A stretch of 64,000 nt of DNA, from NCBI RefSeq assembly GCF_007990775.1, contig NZ_BJXB01000005.1, forward strand, positions 1-64,000, given 5' to 3'. This DNA is from Deinococcus cellulosilyticus NBRC 106333 = KACC 11606 (GTDB lineage Bacteria > Deinococcota > Deinococci > Deinococcales > Deinococcaceae). Positions 8,044-16,453 of this stretch are shown piece by piece (the stretch's first letter is position 1; each line of letters starts with the position of its first letter). The position numbers and the translations under genes were made by a program. The notes beneath the pieces were generated by a model. It saw nothing but the letters and a program-made list of their open reading frames with translations. It made no database searches and was not told the DNA's origin.

Positions 8044-8755
8044 AACGGTCCTCCATGAGTTCTCGTGCGGTCATGCGCTGCACCTGCATGTCCCGGTGGT
8101 ACGGGTGAATCTCGCGGGAAGGCAACTCCATCACCACAAAACGGTCGCTGTGGAAGCCCCCGAGGTCCAGAAAATACGCATCATCTTCCAGAAGGATCGG
8201 ATGGGAAAAGGGTGTGTGCCCGTGCACACTGTAGAACACATTGTCTGGAAGGGGTTGCAGCTCGTGCAGGGTCGGTCTGTCCCAGATGTGGTGGTCCCCG
8301 ATGATCTGGTTTTTGCCCTCCGGGGTGGTGCCAAAACGGGGTCTGGCGGCATGGGCGATCAGGGCGTGGTGGTGCACCGTGTAATCCAGCGCATTTTCAC
8401 GAATCCATTCCAGGTCGTCTTCAAGTTCTGTGCCCCGGAAATCCTTTTCGCGTTGCAGGCCATAACTGCGCAGGGTGGACAGCCCACCATTGGCAATCCA
8501 GATGTAAAAGACCTCGGTGCTGCCGTCCAGGATGCCTTTGATGGCGAGGTCCTCATGGTTGCCCATGCACAACTCGGCCCGGCGAAAATCCACGAGGGCC
8601 CGCACCTTCTGCACCACACTGGCAGAATCCGGCCCCCGATCCATCAGGTCTCCCAGAAAAACATAATGGTGCTCTGGAAAAGTTTCGACCACCCACTTCA
8701 GGTGATGCAGGTTGCCATGAAGGTCAGGAACGACCAGAATCTTGTCTCTGTGCAT
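8036..8755 (-). CDS. PPP-type metallophosphatase (Ser/Thr phosphatase or ApaH-like)
   Basis: 239 residues with the PPP signature in order: DLHGN 11-15, GDLMDRG 35-41, GNHED 65-69, a later His (ALIAHAA) and a VHGHTPF block. GDxxDRG is specific to PPP phosphatases such as bacterial PrpA and ApaH, separating it from the generic phosphoesterase at 6301. AGGAG precedes the ATG at 8755. It overlaps the MBL gene downstream by 8 bases. Likely cytosolic; either phosphoprotein or dinucleoside-polyphosphate cleavage would fit. Confidence 0.88.
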   Translation of the reverse strand: MHRDKILVVPDLHGNLHHLKWVVETFPEHHYVFLGDLMDRGPDSASVVQKVRALVDFRRAELCMGNHEDLAIKGILDGSTEVFYIWIANGGLSTLRSYGLQREKDFRGTELEDDLEWIRENALDYTVHHHALIAHAARPRFGTTPEGKNQIIGDHHIWDRPTLHELQPLPDNVFYSVHGHTPFSHPILLEDDAYFLDLGGFHSDRFVVMELPSREIHPYHRDMQVQRMTARELMEDRYA

Positions 8756-8833
8756 GATGACTCCTGATCGGATGGTTTGGAGTCAATCATACGCCCCGGA
8801 CCTCCCTGATTCCAGTCATGATCGCTGCAATGG

Positions 8834-8880
8834 GCAGAAGGCAGAAGGCAGAAGGCAGAAGGCAGAAGGCAGAAGGCAGA
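8834..8880. repeat. Tandem heptamer array, (GCAGAAG) x 6.7
   Basis: Six perfect head-to-tail copies of GCAGAAG plus a partial seventh, between the phosphatase gene start and the M16 stop. Three degenerate inverse copies of the same word sit at 48801-48821 within another repeat element. No spacers, so not CRISPR. Confidence 0.95.
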
Positions 8881-8958
8881 TGTAGGGGCGTAGCGTGCCA
8901 GCAAAACATGGATGGTGTTTTGCGCATTGGGCACAAGAGGCGTGCTACGCCCTGTTGG
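8881..8958. repeat. TGTAGGGGCG-type long hairpin repeat
   Basis: Outer arms GGGCGTAGC (8886-8894) and GCTACGCCC (8944-8952), with a nested perfect stem GCAAAACA / TGTTTTGC (8901-8923). It begins TGTAGGGGCG, as does a shorter element at 58096. It follows the heptamer array directly and ends 15 bases from the M16 stop, so it could fold at the 3' end of that mRNA. Confidence 0.65.
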
Positions 8959-8972
8959 CAGAAAGGTTGACC

Positions 8973-10178
8973 TTATGGCCCCTGCACGGTCAGGCTGAAC
9001 TGGTCAAAGAGGCTGGACCTCAAGAGGTCCTGCACCTCCTCCAGGGTGACCTTCTGGATGGCCTGCACGGCCTCCTCGGTGCTCAGGTAATGCCCGGTGT
9101 AGAGGTGTTCCAGACCCAGGTGGAACAGGCGGTTGTAGGGGGTCTCGAAGCGCAGGGCGGACTGCAGGGCCAGTTTGTTGCGGGCACGGGAAAGCTCGGC
9201 CTCACTGAGGTTTTCGCGGGCTTCTTCAATCACTTTGCGGAACACCTGAAGGGCTTCTTTCGCTTTTCTGGGGTGGGTCGAGATGAAGGCTTCGAGGTAG
9301 CCGATGCCGTCTCCATCCACATGGCTGAAGGTGGCCTCGTCGGCCAGACCGACATGCACCAGGGCCCAGTGCAGTCGGCTGTTTTCCCCTCCCAGCAACT
9401 CTGCAAGCACATTCATGGGGATGCGTTTTTCATGGGTGGCCGCGAGGCCGCATCCCATCAGGGCCATGCTGGTGCGGTTCAGCTGTTTTTCCCTGAGGGT
9501 TTTTGTTTCAAAAGTGGGTTTGAACTCCGGGTATTTGCGGTGCACCTCGCGGGGGGTCCAGCGTGCGGTTTCATCTGCAAGCTGTGACACCACCTGATCC
9601 CAGTCGAACGCTCCGGTCACGGCAAAAATCAGGTTGTTGGGGGCGTACAGGGTCTGGAAGTACTCCCGCATGGCGTCCACCTGCAGGTTGCCCACGGTCT
9701 CCGGGGTGCCCAGCACGCTGCGGCCCAGGGGATGTGCCCCCCAGAAATGTTCTCTGGCAGCATCAAACAGGCGGGTGATGGGGTCATCCTGGTACATCTG
9801 GATTTCTTCCAGAATCACCTGTTTTTCCACCTCGAAATCCTCAGGTCGGAATGCGGGTTTCAGCAGTTCGGTGAGGAGGTGCTGCAGGGCACTGGAGTGC
9901 TCTTTCAGCACTGCCGCGTGGTACACCGTCACTTCTTCGCTGGTGAAAGCGTTGTAGTTTGCCCCCAGCGCATCGAACTGGTGGTTGATCTGCTGGGCGC
10001 TCATTGTCTCGGAGCCCTTGAAGAGCATGTGCTCCAGAAAGTGAGACACCCCGTTCAGTTCGAGGGGTTCATCTCTGGAGCCTGCACGGGCCAGGAAGCC
10101 CATTGCCACACTGAGGGCTTCTGGATTTTTCTCTCCGATGACTTTCAGGCCGTTTGGCAGGGTGGTTTCAAGAAACAT
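8973..10178 (-). CDS. M16 zinc peptidase, catalytic subunit
   Basis: 401-residue inverzincin peptidase. The inverted zinc motif HFLEH is at 46-50, with the third ligand in the EDFEVEKQVILEEI helix near 120. The second M16 half (FSHVDGDGIGYLEAFIST) follows. ATG 10178 is chosen over the upstream in-frame start at 10256: it has AGGAGG before it and sits just inside the end of the partner gene. The partner at 10168 overlaps by 11 bases and lacks the zinc motif. Such active/inactive pairs form heterodimeric M16B peptidases in Thermus and others. Cytosolic peptide or oligopeptide degradation is likely. Confidence 0.92.
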   Translation of the reverse strand: MFLETTLPNGLKVIGEKNPEALSVAMGFLARAGSRDEPLELNGVSHFLEHMLFKGSETMSAQQINHQFDALGANYNAFTSEEVTVYHAAVLKEHSSALQHLLTELLKPAFRPEDFEVEKQVILEEIQMYQDDPITRLFDAAREHFWGAHPLGRSVLGTPETVGNLQVDAMREYFQTLYAPNNLIFAVTGAFDWDQVVSQLADETARWTPREVHRKYPEFKPTFETKTLREKQLNRTSMALMGCGLAATHEKRIPMNVLAELLGGENSRLHWALVHVGLADEATFSHVDGDGIGYLEAFISTHPRKAKEALQVFRKVIEEARENLSEAELSRARNKLALQSALRFETPYNRLFHLGLEHLYTGHYLSTEEAVQAIQKVTLEEVQDLLRSSLFDQFSLTVQGP

Positions 10179-11394
10179 GCAGGGCCTCCTGTCCGAGGGT
10201 GAAAAGCCCCAGAAGTTCCGGGGTCCAGCCTTCCAGCGTGGCCTGCACCTGCTCAAGGGTGACTTTTTCCACGCACTGCTGGATCTCTTTCAGTGAGCGC
10301 ACATGCCCCAGACGCCACAGGTCACGGGCCATCTGGGCAGCACGGGAACGGGAGTTCTCGCCGCTCATGATCAGGTCGCTCAGGACCCCGGTGCGGGCGT
10401 GCTGCAGTTCTGCTGCGGAAATGCCGTTCTTCAGGCCAGCGATGACCTCCAGGGTCACCTGCAGGGTTTCCCGGGCTTTCCCAGGCGAACTCGAAGCGTA
10501 GGTCTGCAGGTAGGCCACATCCCGGATCACCTGAATGCCCGCATGCACCCCGTACACCAGTCCCCGTTTTTCACGCACCTCGTCAAAGAGGCGGCTGGAG
10601 GAACCTCCCGAGAGCACATTCACGGCCAGCATGAAGGCGTACCATTCGGGATCACTGGGTCTGAACGCCGGGTGGGCCAGCAGAATGTGGGTTTGCTGGG
10701 TGGGGCTGGGCTGGTGCATTTGAAAAGGGGGATTCAGGTGGGCTGTGGGAAATTCAGGAGCAGCTGCCTGCCAGTCCCCAAAGATGGAATTCACGGTGTC
10801 CAGCAGCCTTTCCCAGTCCAGAGGCCCCACCACCGTCAGCACCGCCCCTTCCAGAGACAGGCGACCTGCATGTTTGACAGCATCCCGATGGCGGATGCTT
10901 TTGAGGCTTTCCGGGGTGCCACTGGCGTAATGCCCGTAGCCTTTCCCGAGCAGGGCTTCCCGGAAGAGCAGCTGGGCCTGGTCTGCAGGAGAGTCCTGCA
11001 TGGTCTCCAGATCCGCCAGGGCCAGGGCTTTCAGGCTGCGCAGTTCACTGGCCTGCAGCTGCGGTTCGCGCAGAACCACACCCAGCAGGTGCAGCACCGC
11101 CTCAAGGTGCTCGGGCAGGCAGGAGGTCTTGAACGGCATGTGCTCGCTGCTCACTCCACCACTGCCGCGTCCGGTGGACAGGTCATCCAGGCGGTTGAGG
11201 AGGTCCTGGGCAGAGTAAGGGCCTGCCCCCCGAAAAATCCACTCGGCCACCAGGGCACTGAGGCCCGCTTTGCCTTCCGGGTCCAGGGCGCTGCCAAAAG
11301 GCAGGTGCAATTCCAGGCTTACGCCGAGGGTGGAACGCTCTTCCAGAGCAAGTCGAAAACCATTGTTGAACCTGTGGGTATGAATGCCATTCAC
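10168..11394 (-). CDS. M16 peptidase-like protein, non-catalytic subunit
   Basis: 408 residues with the M16 fold pattern but no HxxEH. The matching stretch reads GKAGLSALVAEWIFRG, so the zinc site is lost. The substrate-clamp region near the C-terminus (RLFDEVREKRGLVYGVHAG, with the M16 R/Y pair) is kept. This fits the inactive partner of the M16 gene downstream, with which it overlaps by 11 bases. The start is GTG 11394. A TAAACT box for it lies inside the ACAGTTT repeat array just upstream. Confidence 0.88.
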   Translation of the reverse strand: MNGIHTHRFNNGFRLALEERSTLGVSLELHLPFGSALDPEGKAGLSALVAEWIFRGAGPYSAQDLLNRLDDLSTGRGSGGVSSEHMPFKTSCLPEHLEAVLHLLGVVLREPQLQASELRSLKALALADLETMQDSPADQAQLLFREALLGKGYGHYASGTPESLKSIRHRDAVKHAGRLSLEGAVLTVVGPLDWERLLDTVNSIFGDWQAAAPEFPTAHLNPPFQMHQPSPTQQTHILLAHPAFRPSDPEWYAFMLAVNVLSGGSSSRLFDEVREKRGLVYGVHAGIQVIRDVAYLQTYASSSPGKARETLQVTLEVIAGLKNGISAAELQHARTGVLSDLIMSGENSRSRAAQMARDLWRLGHVRSLKEIQQCVEKVTLEQVQATLEGWTPELLGLFTLGQEALHVS

Positions 11395-11403
11395 TGACTT
11401 TCA

Positions 11404-11436
11404 AGTTTACAGTTTACAGTTCACAGTTCACAGTTG
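11404..11436. repeat. Tandem ACAGTT[C/T] micro-repeat array
   Basis: About four and a half copies of a 7-base word (TTTACAGTTTACAGTTCACAG and on) beginning ten bases upstream of the M16 partner start. Read on the minus strand, the copies contain TAAACT, which fits the -10 pattern of leaderless genes here. Confidence 0.8.
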
Positions 11437-11494
11437 GGGGGGCACAGTTGGGTGGGGGAGACCAGAGCGCCTGAGATGAGAGTGCTCTTTCGGT

Positions 11495-11641
11495 GGCTGT
11501 CAGCTTTCAGCATCAATGCACATGCCTGCTTTCATCGAAGCAAAGAGACGGATGCTTTTCAATACAGTTCAAACCTTCTGGTGTTCTGCTGCGAAAGCAC
11601 AAGGTGAGCTTTGGCTGATGGCTGATCGCTGACCGCTCAGC
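11495..11641. repeat. Inverted micro-repeat element, TCAGCNN word
   Basis: Left arm 11495-11514 (GGCTGTCAGCTTTCAGCATC) and right arm 11613-11641 (GGCTGATGGCTGATCGCTGA and on) carry inverse degenerate TCAGC words. The right arm runs into the LysR stop codon at 11637-11639. Confidence 0.7.
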
Positions 11642-12521
11642 TTCTGCCTGTGAGCCTCACCAGCAACCCTGCAATCTGGGCAGGCCCTTCTTCCTCTGTT
11701 CGGCAGGCCACACCCAGTTCCAGTTCTCCCAGATCAGGGATGGGGCGGGTCGTGAGTCCTGGTGGCAGATTCTCCACCATGAACGAGGAGGTGAGCCACA
11801 GACCGGTTCCCTGTTCCACCATGGCCTCTGCAGTCTCAGCCTGGCTGGGTTCATAGGCGATTTCAGGATGGATGCCCAGACCGTGTAAAGCTTCCAGTGC
11901 AGGATGGGGTGCAGATGCTGGTTGTGCCAGCAGCAGGAGAGGTTCACTGCGCAGGCTCTGGGGGGGCACGGTGGCTTCAGAGGCCAGAGCATGGGTTTCT
12001 GGAAGGACCACCACCCAGTGACCTGTTTTGAGGGTCTGGCAGGCCAGGGTGTCATCCTGCAACTGGGTCAGGAGCCCGACGGCCACATCAATCTCCCTGT
12101 TCAGAAGGGCTTCTCGCAAGTCCTGTTCAGGAAGGCTGGTGCGAGAGAGGTTCTGCCCGGACTGGGTCAGCAGCATCGCCAGCAAAGGAGACAGAAAAGG
12201 CTCCATCTCTGGTGCATGGTACCCCAGTCGGACCTGTTCCTGCATGGCCTCTCCCACCTCCTGCACCTGCTGGAACAGCTGCAGGGTGTCTTTCATGAGC
12301 TGGCTTGCTCCGCGCAGCAGCAGGTCCCCGGCAGGGGTGAGCTCCATCTGGTGGGGGTTGCGGACCAGCAAGCTCACCCCGAGCATCTCCTCAAGGGTAC
12401 GGACCTGTTCACTGAGGTCCCACTCGCTCAGGGCGACCTTCTGGGCAGCCCTGGAAAAATGCAGTTCTTCTGCAACGGCAATGAAGTAACGCAGGTGTTG
12501 CAGCTTCAGGCGATCAAGCAT
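11637..12521 (-). CDS. LysR family transcriptional regulator
   Basis: 294 residues. Typical LysR helix-turn-helix at about 6-65 (LKLQHLRYFIAVAEELHFSR, then QVRTLEEMLGVSLLVRN) and a periplasmic-binding-like effector domain from about 90 (VRLGYHAP). The recognition helix is unusual in reading LSEWDLSEQVRTLEE, where most members have QPALSRQI, so its target may be atypical. ATG 12521 is preceded by TAGCAT six bases upstream, so it is probably leaderless. No divergently transcribed target gene adjoins; the next gene upstream on the same strand is the GGDEF protein. Effector and regulon unknown. Confidence 0.88.
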   Translation of the reverse strand: MLDRLKLQHLRYFIAVAEELHFSRAAQKVALSEWDLSEQVRTLEEMLGVSLLVRNPHQMELTPAGDLLLRGASQLMKDTLQLFQQVQEVGEAMQEQVRLGYHAPEMEPFLSPLLAMLLTQSGQNLSRTSLPEQDLREALLNREIDVAVGLLTQLQDDTLACQTLKTGHWVVVLPETHALASEATVPPQSLRSEPLLLLAQPASAPHPALEALHGLGIHPEIAYEPSQAETAEAMVEQGTGLWLTSSFMVENLPPGLTTRPIPDLGELELGVACRTEEEGPAQIAGLLVRLTGRS

Positions 12522-12570
12522 GGGAACATGCTAGACCGAGATGGACGGGTGTTGTGTGGGAAATGGAGGG

Positions 12571-12673
12571 TTTACAGTTCACAGTGGTGAGTGGAGGGTC
12601 TTTGCATTAAAAAAGAAGCCAGAACGGCTCTGGCTTCTCTGAATTTCGCTGTCTACTGTAAACTGTGAACTTC
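12571..12673. repeat. Inverted micro-repeat element, ACAGTTC word, enclosing a terminator
   Basis: Left arm TTTACAGTTCACAGTGGTGA (12571-12590) and right arm CTACTGTAAACTGTGAACTT (12653-12672) are inverse copies of the ACAGTTY word. They bracket the terminator at 12608-12638. The right arm ends about 40 bases from the GGDEF-protein stop. Confidence 0.75.
12608..12638 (-). terminator. Terminator of the TPR-PAS-GGDEF gene
   Basis: Ten-base stem AGAAGCCAGA / TCTGGCTTCT, followed on the minus strand by TTTTTT. It sits within an inverted-repeat element. Confidence 0.75.
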
Positions 12674-12713
12674 ATCTGACGGCATGGCCGTGCAGCCTGC
12701 CTGATCTCCCATT

Positions 12714-15700
12714 TCAGGAGATCACCACTTTGTTCTTCCCGGTGCTCTTGGCGTCCCGCATGGCTTCCATGGCGAGGCGCAGCAGGTTCTCGGGTTCGTC
12801 GGTCTGGGCGGTGCAGGAGATGCCTGCGCTGACCGTCACCACCAGGTTGGGGGCGATGCTGGTCCAGTCATAGGCTTCCACGGCATTGCGCACCTTCTCG
12901 CAGGTCTGGTAGGCCGCGAGGTCCACGGTGTTCAGCATGACCGCCACGAGTTCCTCACTGCCGTAACGGGCCAGGATCGCCGCCGGGCCGATTTCTTCCT
13001 TGAGGATGTTGGTGAAGGCCTTGATCACATCATCCCCGATCTCGTAGGAGTAGCTCTCGTTGATGGTGCGCAGGTTGTCAATGTCGAAGGCCGCGAGGCT
13101 CAGGTAGGTGTTGGTCCGCTGGGACTTCTCGATCAGGAAGGGAAGCTGCTGGTCGATGTAGCGGCGGTTGTACAGGCTGGTCATGGCGTCGCGGGTGTTG
13201 GCGTCGATCTGGCCGCGCACGTCGGTGACTTCCTGGCGGGAACGGGCCTCGAGTTCCTTGTTGCGGGTTTCAAGCTGCTTGACCTTGTCCTGCAGAGTCT
13301 CGATCTGCGCCAGGCTGGAGTCCTGCAGTCTGGCGTAACCCCACTGGGACCAGCCGGAGATGGGAAGTTTGCTGCTGGCATCCGACCATTCCAGCGAGAC
13401 ATTTTCGTTGGAGAAGTTCTTGATGTTGACTTCGCTGCGCTCCACATTGCGTGGACCGGGCAGTTCGGTGCGTGGGGGGTGCCCCATGGTCATGGAGGCG
13501 GGCATTCCGGTGATGCGCTCAGCTTCACGGTTCCAGTAGGCAATGTTGCCTTCATTGTCGGTGGCGACCACCGCCAGAGGCAGGGACTGCAGCAGCAGTT
13601 TGATGCGGTATTCGGCGTCGCTGACCTGACGCTGGGCTTTTTCAAGCTGCTCCTGCAGGGCTTCGAGGTCACTGGCAGGTGCGGAAGCAGCAGGTGTTGC
13701 GGTGCTGGCTGCAGGGGCACTGGTGGGGGTCTGTGCAGGGGCAGCTCCACTTTCATCGAAGGAGATGGTCTGGGACAGTTCAAGCTGCTGTTTGGCCCGG
13801 TTGCTGTCGCCCATCAGCTCGAAGACCATGCTCAGTTGCAGGTGGGCCTGCGAGGTGAAGTCCTCGTTTTTCTGGTCGCGGGCAAGGTACAGGGCACGCT
13901 GGGTGTATTCCAGCGCCACATCGGCACGTTTTTTGTTGATGTGCACGCGGCCCAGACCCATGAAGGCACTGTAGGCGGCTTCCCACACTTGCGGGTTGGC
14001 CTGACCGTTGTAGTTCAGGCGCAGGCTCTCGCTGTAATAGCGGGTGGAGGAATCGTAGTGCTGCAGGTCCGCGAGGGCGGAACCCAGAATGCTCAGGGCC
14101 TCTGCGGTGTAGGCATCCAGACCGTTGTCGTGCAGGGTGCGGATCAGGTGCTCGCTGTAGCGCATGGGGTTGGGCACGGCATCTGCATAGGCAGACTGCA
14201 GGGCATCTAAGGCCTTGGTCTGGCCTTGCAGCAGGTTCTCCAGGCGGCGGTCAAAGCGCGGGGTGGCCTTGGTTTTGGGGGCTGCACCTGCATCCTGGTT
14301 CACCCGGTCAATTTCCGACAGGTGGTAGGCTGCGCGTTTCTCGTCTCCCATCTGCCTGAAGATTTCATGCAGAAGCTGGTGGGTCTGGGCGGTGCGGGCA
14401 GTGTCCTTGTTGTCTCTGGCGAGGAACAGGCCACGCTGTGCGTACTCCAGTGCCACATCGGTGCGGTTCTGTTTGAGGTTCAGGTACCCGAGCGACATGA
14501 AGGTCTGGTGCGCCACAGGCCAGTCCTTGGGGTTGGCTCCACTGGTGTAGTTCAGGCGCAGGCTCTCGCTGTAGTAGCGGGGAGCGAGGTCCTCGCGGGA
14601 CTCTCCGACCACCATGCCGAGGGTCAGGAAGTACCGTGCCCCCTGGTCCTGCAGGCCGTTGTCCTGCATCACTTTCAGGGCATGCTCGATGAACACCAGG
14701 GGAGACTGGAAGGCCTCTCCGAACTGGGCAGCCAGAGTGCGATTGGCCGCCTCATGGCGGAGCACATCGGCCAGGCGGTCATCGTAGGGGACGCTGGGGG
14801 CACTGGGCTCTTCTTCCCGCTGCATGGGAAGCGAAGCCTGCTGCGTGTACATCATCGACTCGGCGAGGTGGAAGGTGGCCCTCTCCTCGTTCCCGAGGCT
14901 CTCGAAGATGTCCGAAAGCTGGTAGTGCGCCAGGGATTTGTACTGCATCACGCCGTTGTGGTCTGCGAGCATCAGGGCTTTCTGGGTGAATTCCAGGGCA
15001 GCTTCGGTCTGCTTCAGTTCCAGACACACCCGGCCCAGTTCACGGAACGCCTCGAAAGCCAGTTGCCAGTTTTGCGGCTCACCCTTCTGGTAGTTGCGCC
15101 CGAGGCTTTCACGGAAGTACCGCTGGGCCACCTGGGGGTGACCGGAGTCCACCATCACGAAACCCAGGGCGTTCAGCCAGGCGATGGACTGCTGCCCCTG
15201 ACCGTGCTGTTCCAGAGCCTGCAGGCTCCGCTGGATGTAGGCAGGTGGGTCTGCGAGGGCCTGACCGAAGTTCTCCTTGACCAGAGACACCAGGTTCGGG
15301 TGCTCCCCTTCGCTGAGCACATCCTCCAGCATCGGGTGGTAATCCAGACTGGCGGTCATGGTGGCCAGGGAAGGTGCCGGGGGCTGCCCGTCTGCGGTGC
15401 GACCTGAAGCTTCCAGGTACCTGCGGGCACGGTCCTGGTTGCCCATCTTCACGAAAAGCTGGTACAGCAGGTAATTGGTGTCCGAGAGGCGCGACTGGTC
15501 GCTGCGGGCCTGGGCCAGTTGCAGGGCACGCTGGGTGAAATCCAGCGCCACGTCCGTGCGGTCCTTGCGCAGGTAACTGACCCCAAGGTCGTGAAGGCTC
15601 TGAAAAGCCACCTCGTAGGAGACGGGTTCTGGACCGATGAAGTTGCGTTTCAGGCTTTCGGTGAAATAACGGATCGCGGCATCCAGATGACCATGTTCCA

Positions 15701-15905
15701 GCATCACTTCGCCCAGACGCTGGAAGACACCGCCTCCCTGGGCAGCCAGGCCCGTCTGGTCCAGCACTTCCTGCACGTGGGTGGCGTAAGCTGCCACGTT
15801 GCTGGCGGCTTCTGGATAGCGGGACCTGAGGGCTTCAGCCGCATTGGTTTGGTTGTTGAGGAGCTGCCTGAGTCGGCTGTCAAACTCCGAGGGGTACTGT
15901 TCCAT
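12714..15905 (-). CDS. TPR-PAS-GGDEF protein with four tandem 180-residue modules
   Basis: 1063 residues, probably cytosolic (no signal or membrane segment). Residues 5-715 are four repeats of about 180 residues. Module heads read DSRLRQLL (9), HPMLEDVL (190), DDRLADVL (375) and DRRLENLL (552). TPR anchors read YFTESL (80), YFRESL (263), YYSESL (444) and YYSESL (623). An Ala/Pro/Ser/Thr linker (720-745) leads to a coiled coil, a PAS domain (765-860), a second coil (862-900) and a GGDEF domain (905-1063). The catalytic GG[DE]EF motif reads GSEEL at 982-986, so cyclase activity is doubtful; GTP sensing or a scaffold role may remain. ATG 15905 has AGGAGA upstream; the frame's earlier codons look non-coding. 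Confidence 0.88.
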   Translation of the reverse strand: MEQYPSEFDSRLRQLLNNQTNAAEALRSRYPEAASNVAAYATHVQEVLDQTGLAAQGGGVFQRLGEVMLEHGHLDAAIRYFTESLKRNFIGPEPVSYEVAFQSLHDLGVSYLRKDRTDVALDFTQRALQLAQARSDQSRLSDTNYLLYQLFVKMGNQDRARRYLEASGRTADGQPPAPSLATMTASLDYHPMLEDVLSEGEHPNLVSLVKENFGQALADPPAYIQRSLQALEQHGQGQQSIAWLNALGFVMVDSGHPQVAQRYFRESLGRNYQKGEPQNWQLAFEAFRELGRVCLELKQTEAALEFTQKALMLADHNGVMQYKSLAHYQLSDIFESLGNEERATFHLAESMMYTQQASLPMQREEEPSAPSVPYDDRLADVLRHEAANRTLAAQFGEAFQSPLVFIEHALKVMQDNGLQDQGARYFLTLGMVVGESREDLAPRYYSESLRLNYTSGANPKDWPVAHQTFMSLGYLNLKQNRTDVALEYAQRGLFLARDNKDTARTAQTHQLLHEIFRQMGDEKRAAYHLSEIDRVNQDAGAAPKTKATPRFDRRLENLLQGQTKALDALQSAYADAVPNPMRYSEHLIRTLHDNGLDAYTAEALSILGSALADLQHYDSSTRYYSESLRLNYNGQANPQVWEAAYSAFMGLGRVHINKKRADVALEYTQRALYLARDQKNEDFTSQAHLQLSMVFELMGDSNRAKQQLELSQTISFDESGAAPAQTPTSAPAASTATPAASAPASDLEALQEQLEKAQRQVSDAEYRIKLLLQSLPLAVVATDNEGNIAYWNREAERITGMPASMTMGHPPRTELPGPRNVERSEVNIKNFSNENVSLEWSDASSKLPISGWSQWGYARLQDSSLAQIETLQDKVKQLETRNKELEARSRQEVTDVRGQIDANTRDAMTSLYNRRYIDQQLPFLIEKSQRTNTYLSLAAFDIDNLRTINESYSYEIGDDVIKAFTNILKEEIGPAAILARYGSEELVAVMLNTVDLAAYQTCEKVRNAVEAYDWTSIAPNLVVTVSAGISCTAQTDEPENLLRLAMEAMRDAKSTGKNKVVIS

Positions 15906-16079
15906 GCGTGTGATGTCTCCTGGGTGATCCTGATTCGTGCGGCATGCGGCCTGGGTGATCCTGGAGGGAGCGCTTCTGCACTGCCCTGGAGTCCCCGTGC
16001 TTTTCCAGACCTCTGAGGGTATTCTAGCAATTTTTTCTGCGGTGCACAGGACTTCTTTCCGTTCTGGCATCGTTACAGA

Positions 16080-16397
16080 TCATTTACTTCTGGTCTGGAT
16101 TTTCGCCCGCTTGCGGTAGTGTTTGCCAAACCGCTGCACATCCTTGAACCCTCTGGCATTGAGCTGGTAGTAGGTGAGTTTCCCCTGCCGCTGTGGGGCC
16201 ACCAGACCCGCCTGGGCCAGCAGTTTCAGGTGGTGGCTGATGGTGGGCTGTGACAGGCCCAGCAGGTCCTGCAGGTCAGCACTGCACACCCCAGTGGGGC
16301 TTTTCAGGCGTTCAGGGTCCGGCTCGGCCAGGAACATCACGATGCGCAGCCGGTAAGGATCGGACAGGGCTTTAAAAACGCTGCTGACTTGCTCCAT
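16080..16397 (-). CDS. ArsR family winged-helix regulator
   Basis: 105 residues with the ArsR fold: EQVSSVFKALSDPYRLRIVM (1-20), recognition helix SQPTISHHLKLLAQAGLV (about 50-67) and wing RQGKLTYYQL. Cys near 39 (GVCSADL) lies where some members keep metal-binding cysteines (ELCVCDL), but only one Cys remains, so metal sensing is not supported. No metal transporter adjoins it. It sits upstream of the GGDEF gene on the same strand with about 170 bases between, so it may be an independent unit. Confidence 0.88.
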   Translation of the reverse strand: MEQVSSVFKALSDPYRLRIVMFLAEPDPERLKSPTGVCSADLQDLLGLSQPTISHHLKLLAQAGLVAPQRQGKLTYYQLNARGFKDVQRFGKHYRKRAKIQTRSK

Positions 16398-16415
16398 GGT
16401 GCCTCATCAGGTGCA

Positions 16416-16447
16416 GAAAACCGCCCGCGTGTCTCTGCGCGGGCGGT
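16416..16447 (-). terminator. Terminator of pilT
   Basis: Nine-base GC stem CCGCCCGCG / CGCGGGCGG with an eight-base loop, followed on the minus strand by TTTTC, just after the pilT stop at 16454. Confidence 0.8.
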
Positions 16448-16453
16448 GGGAAA

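Noticed and set aside
8834..8880. Possible CRISPR array
   Set aside because: The units are 7 bases long, directly adjoining, with no spacers and no cas genes nearby.
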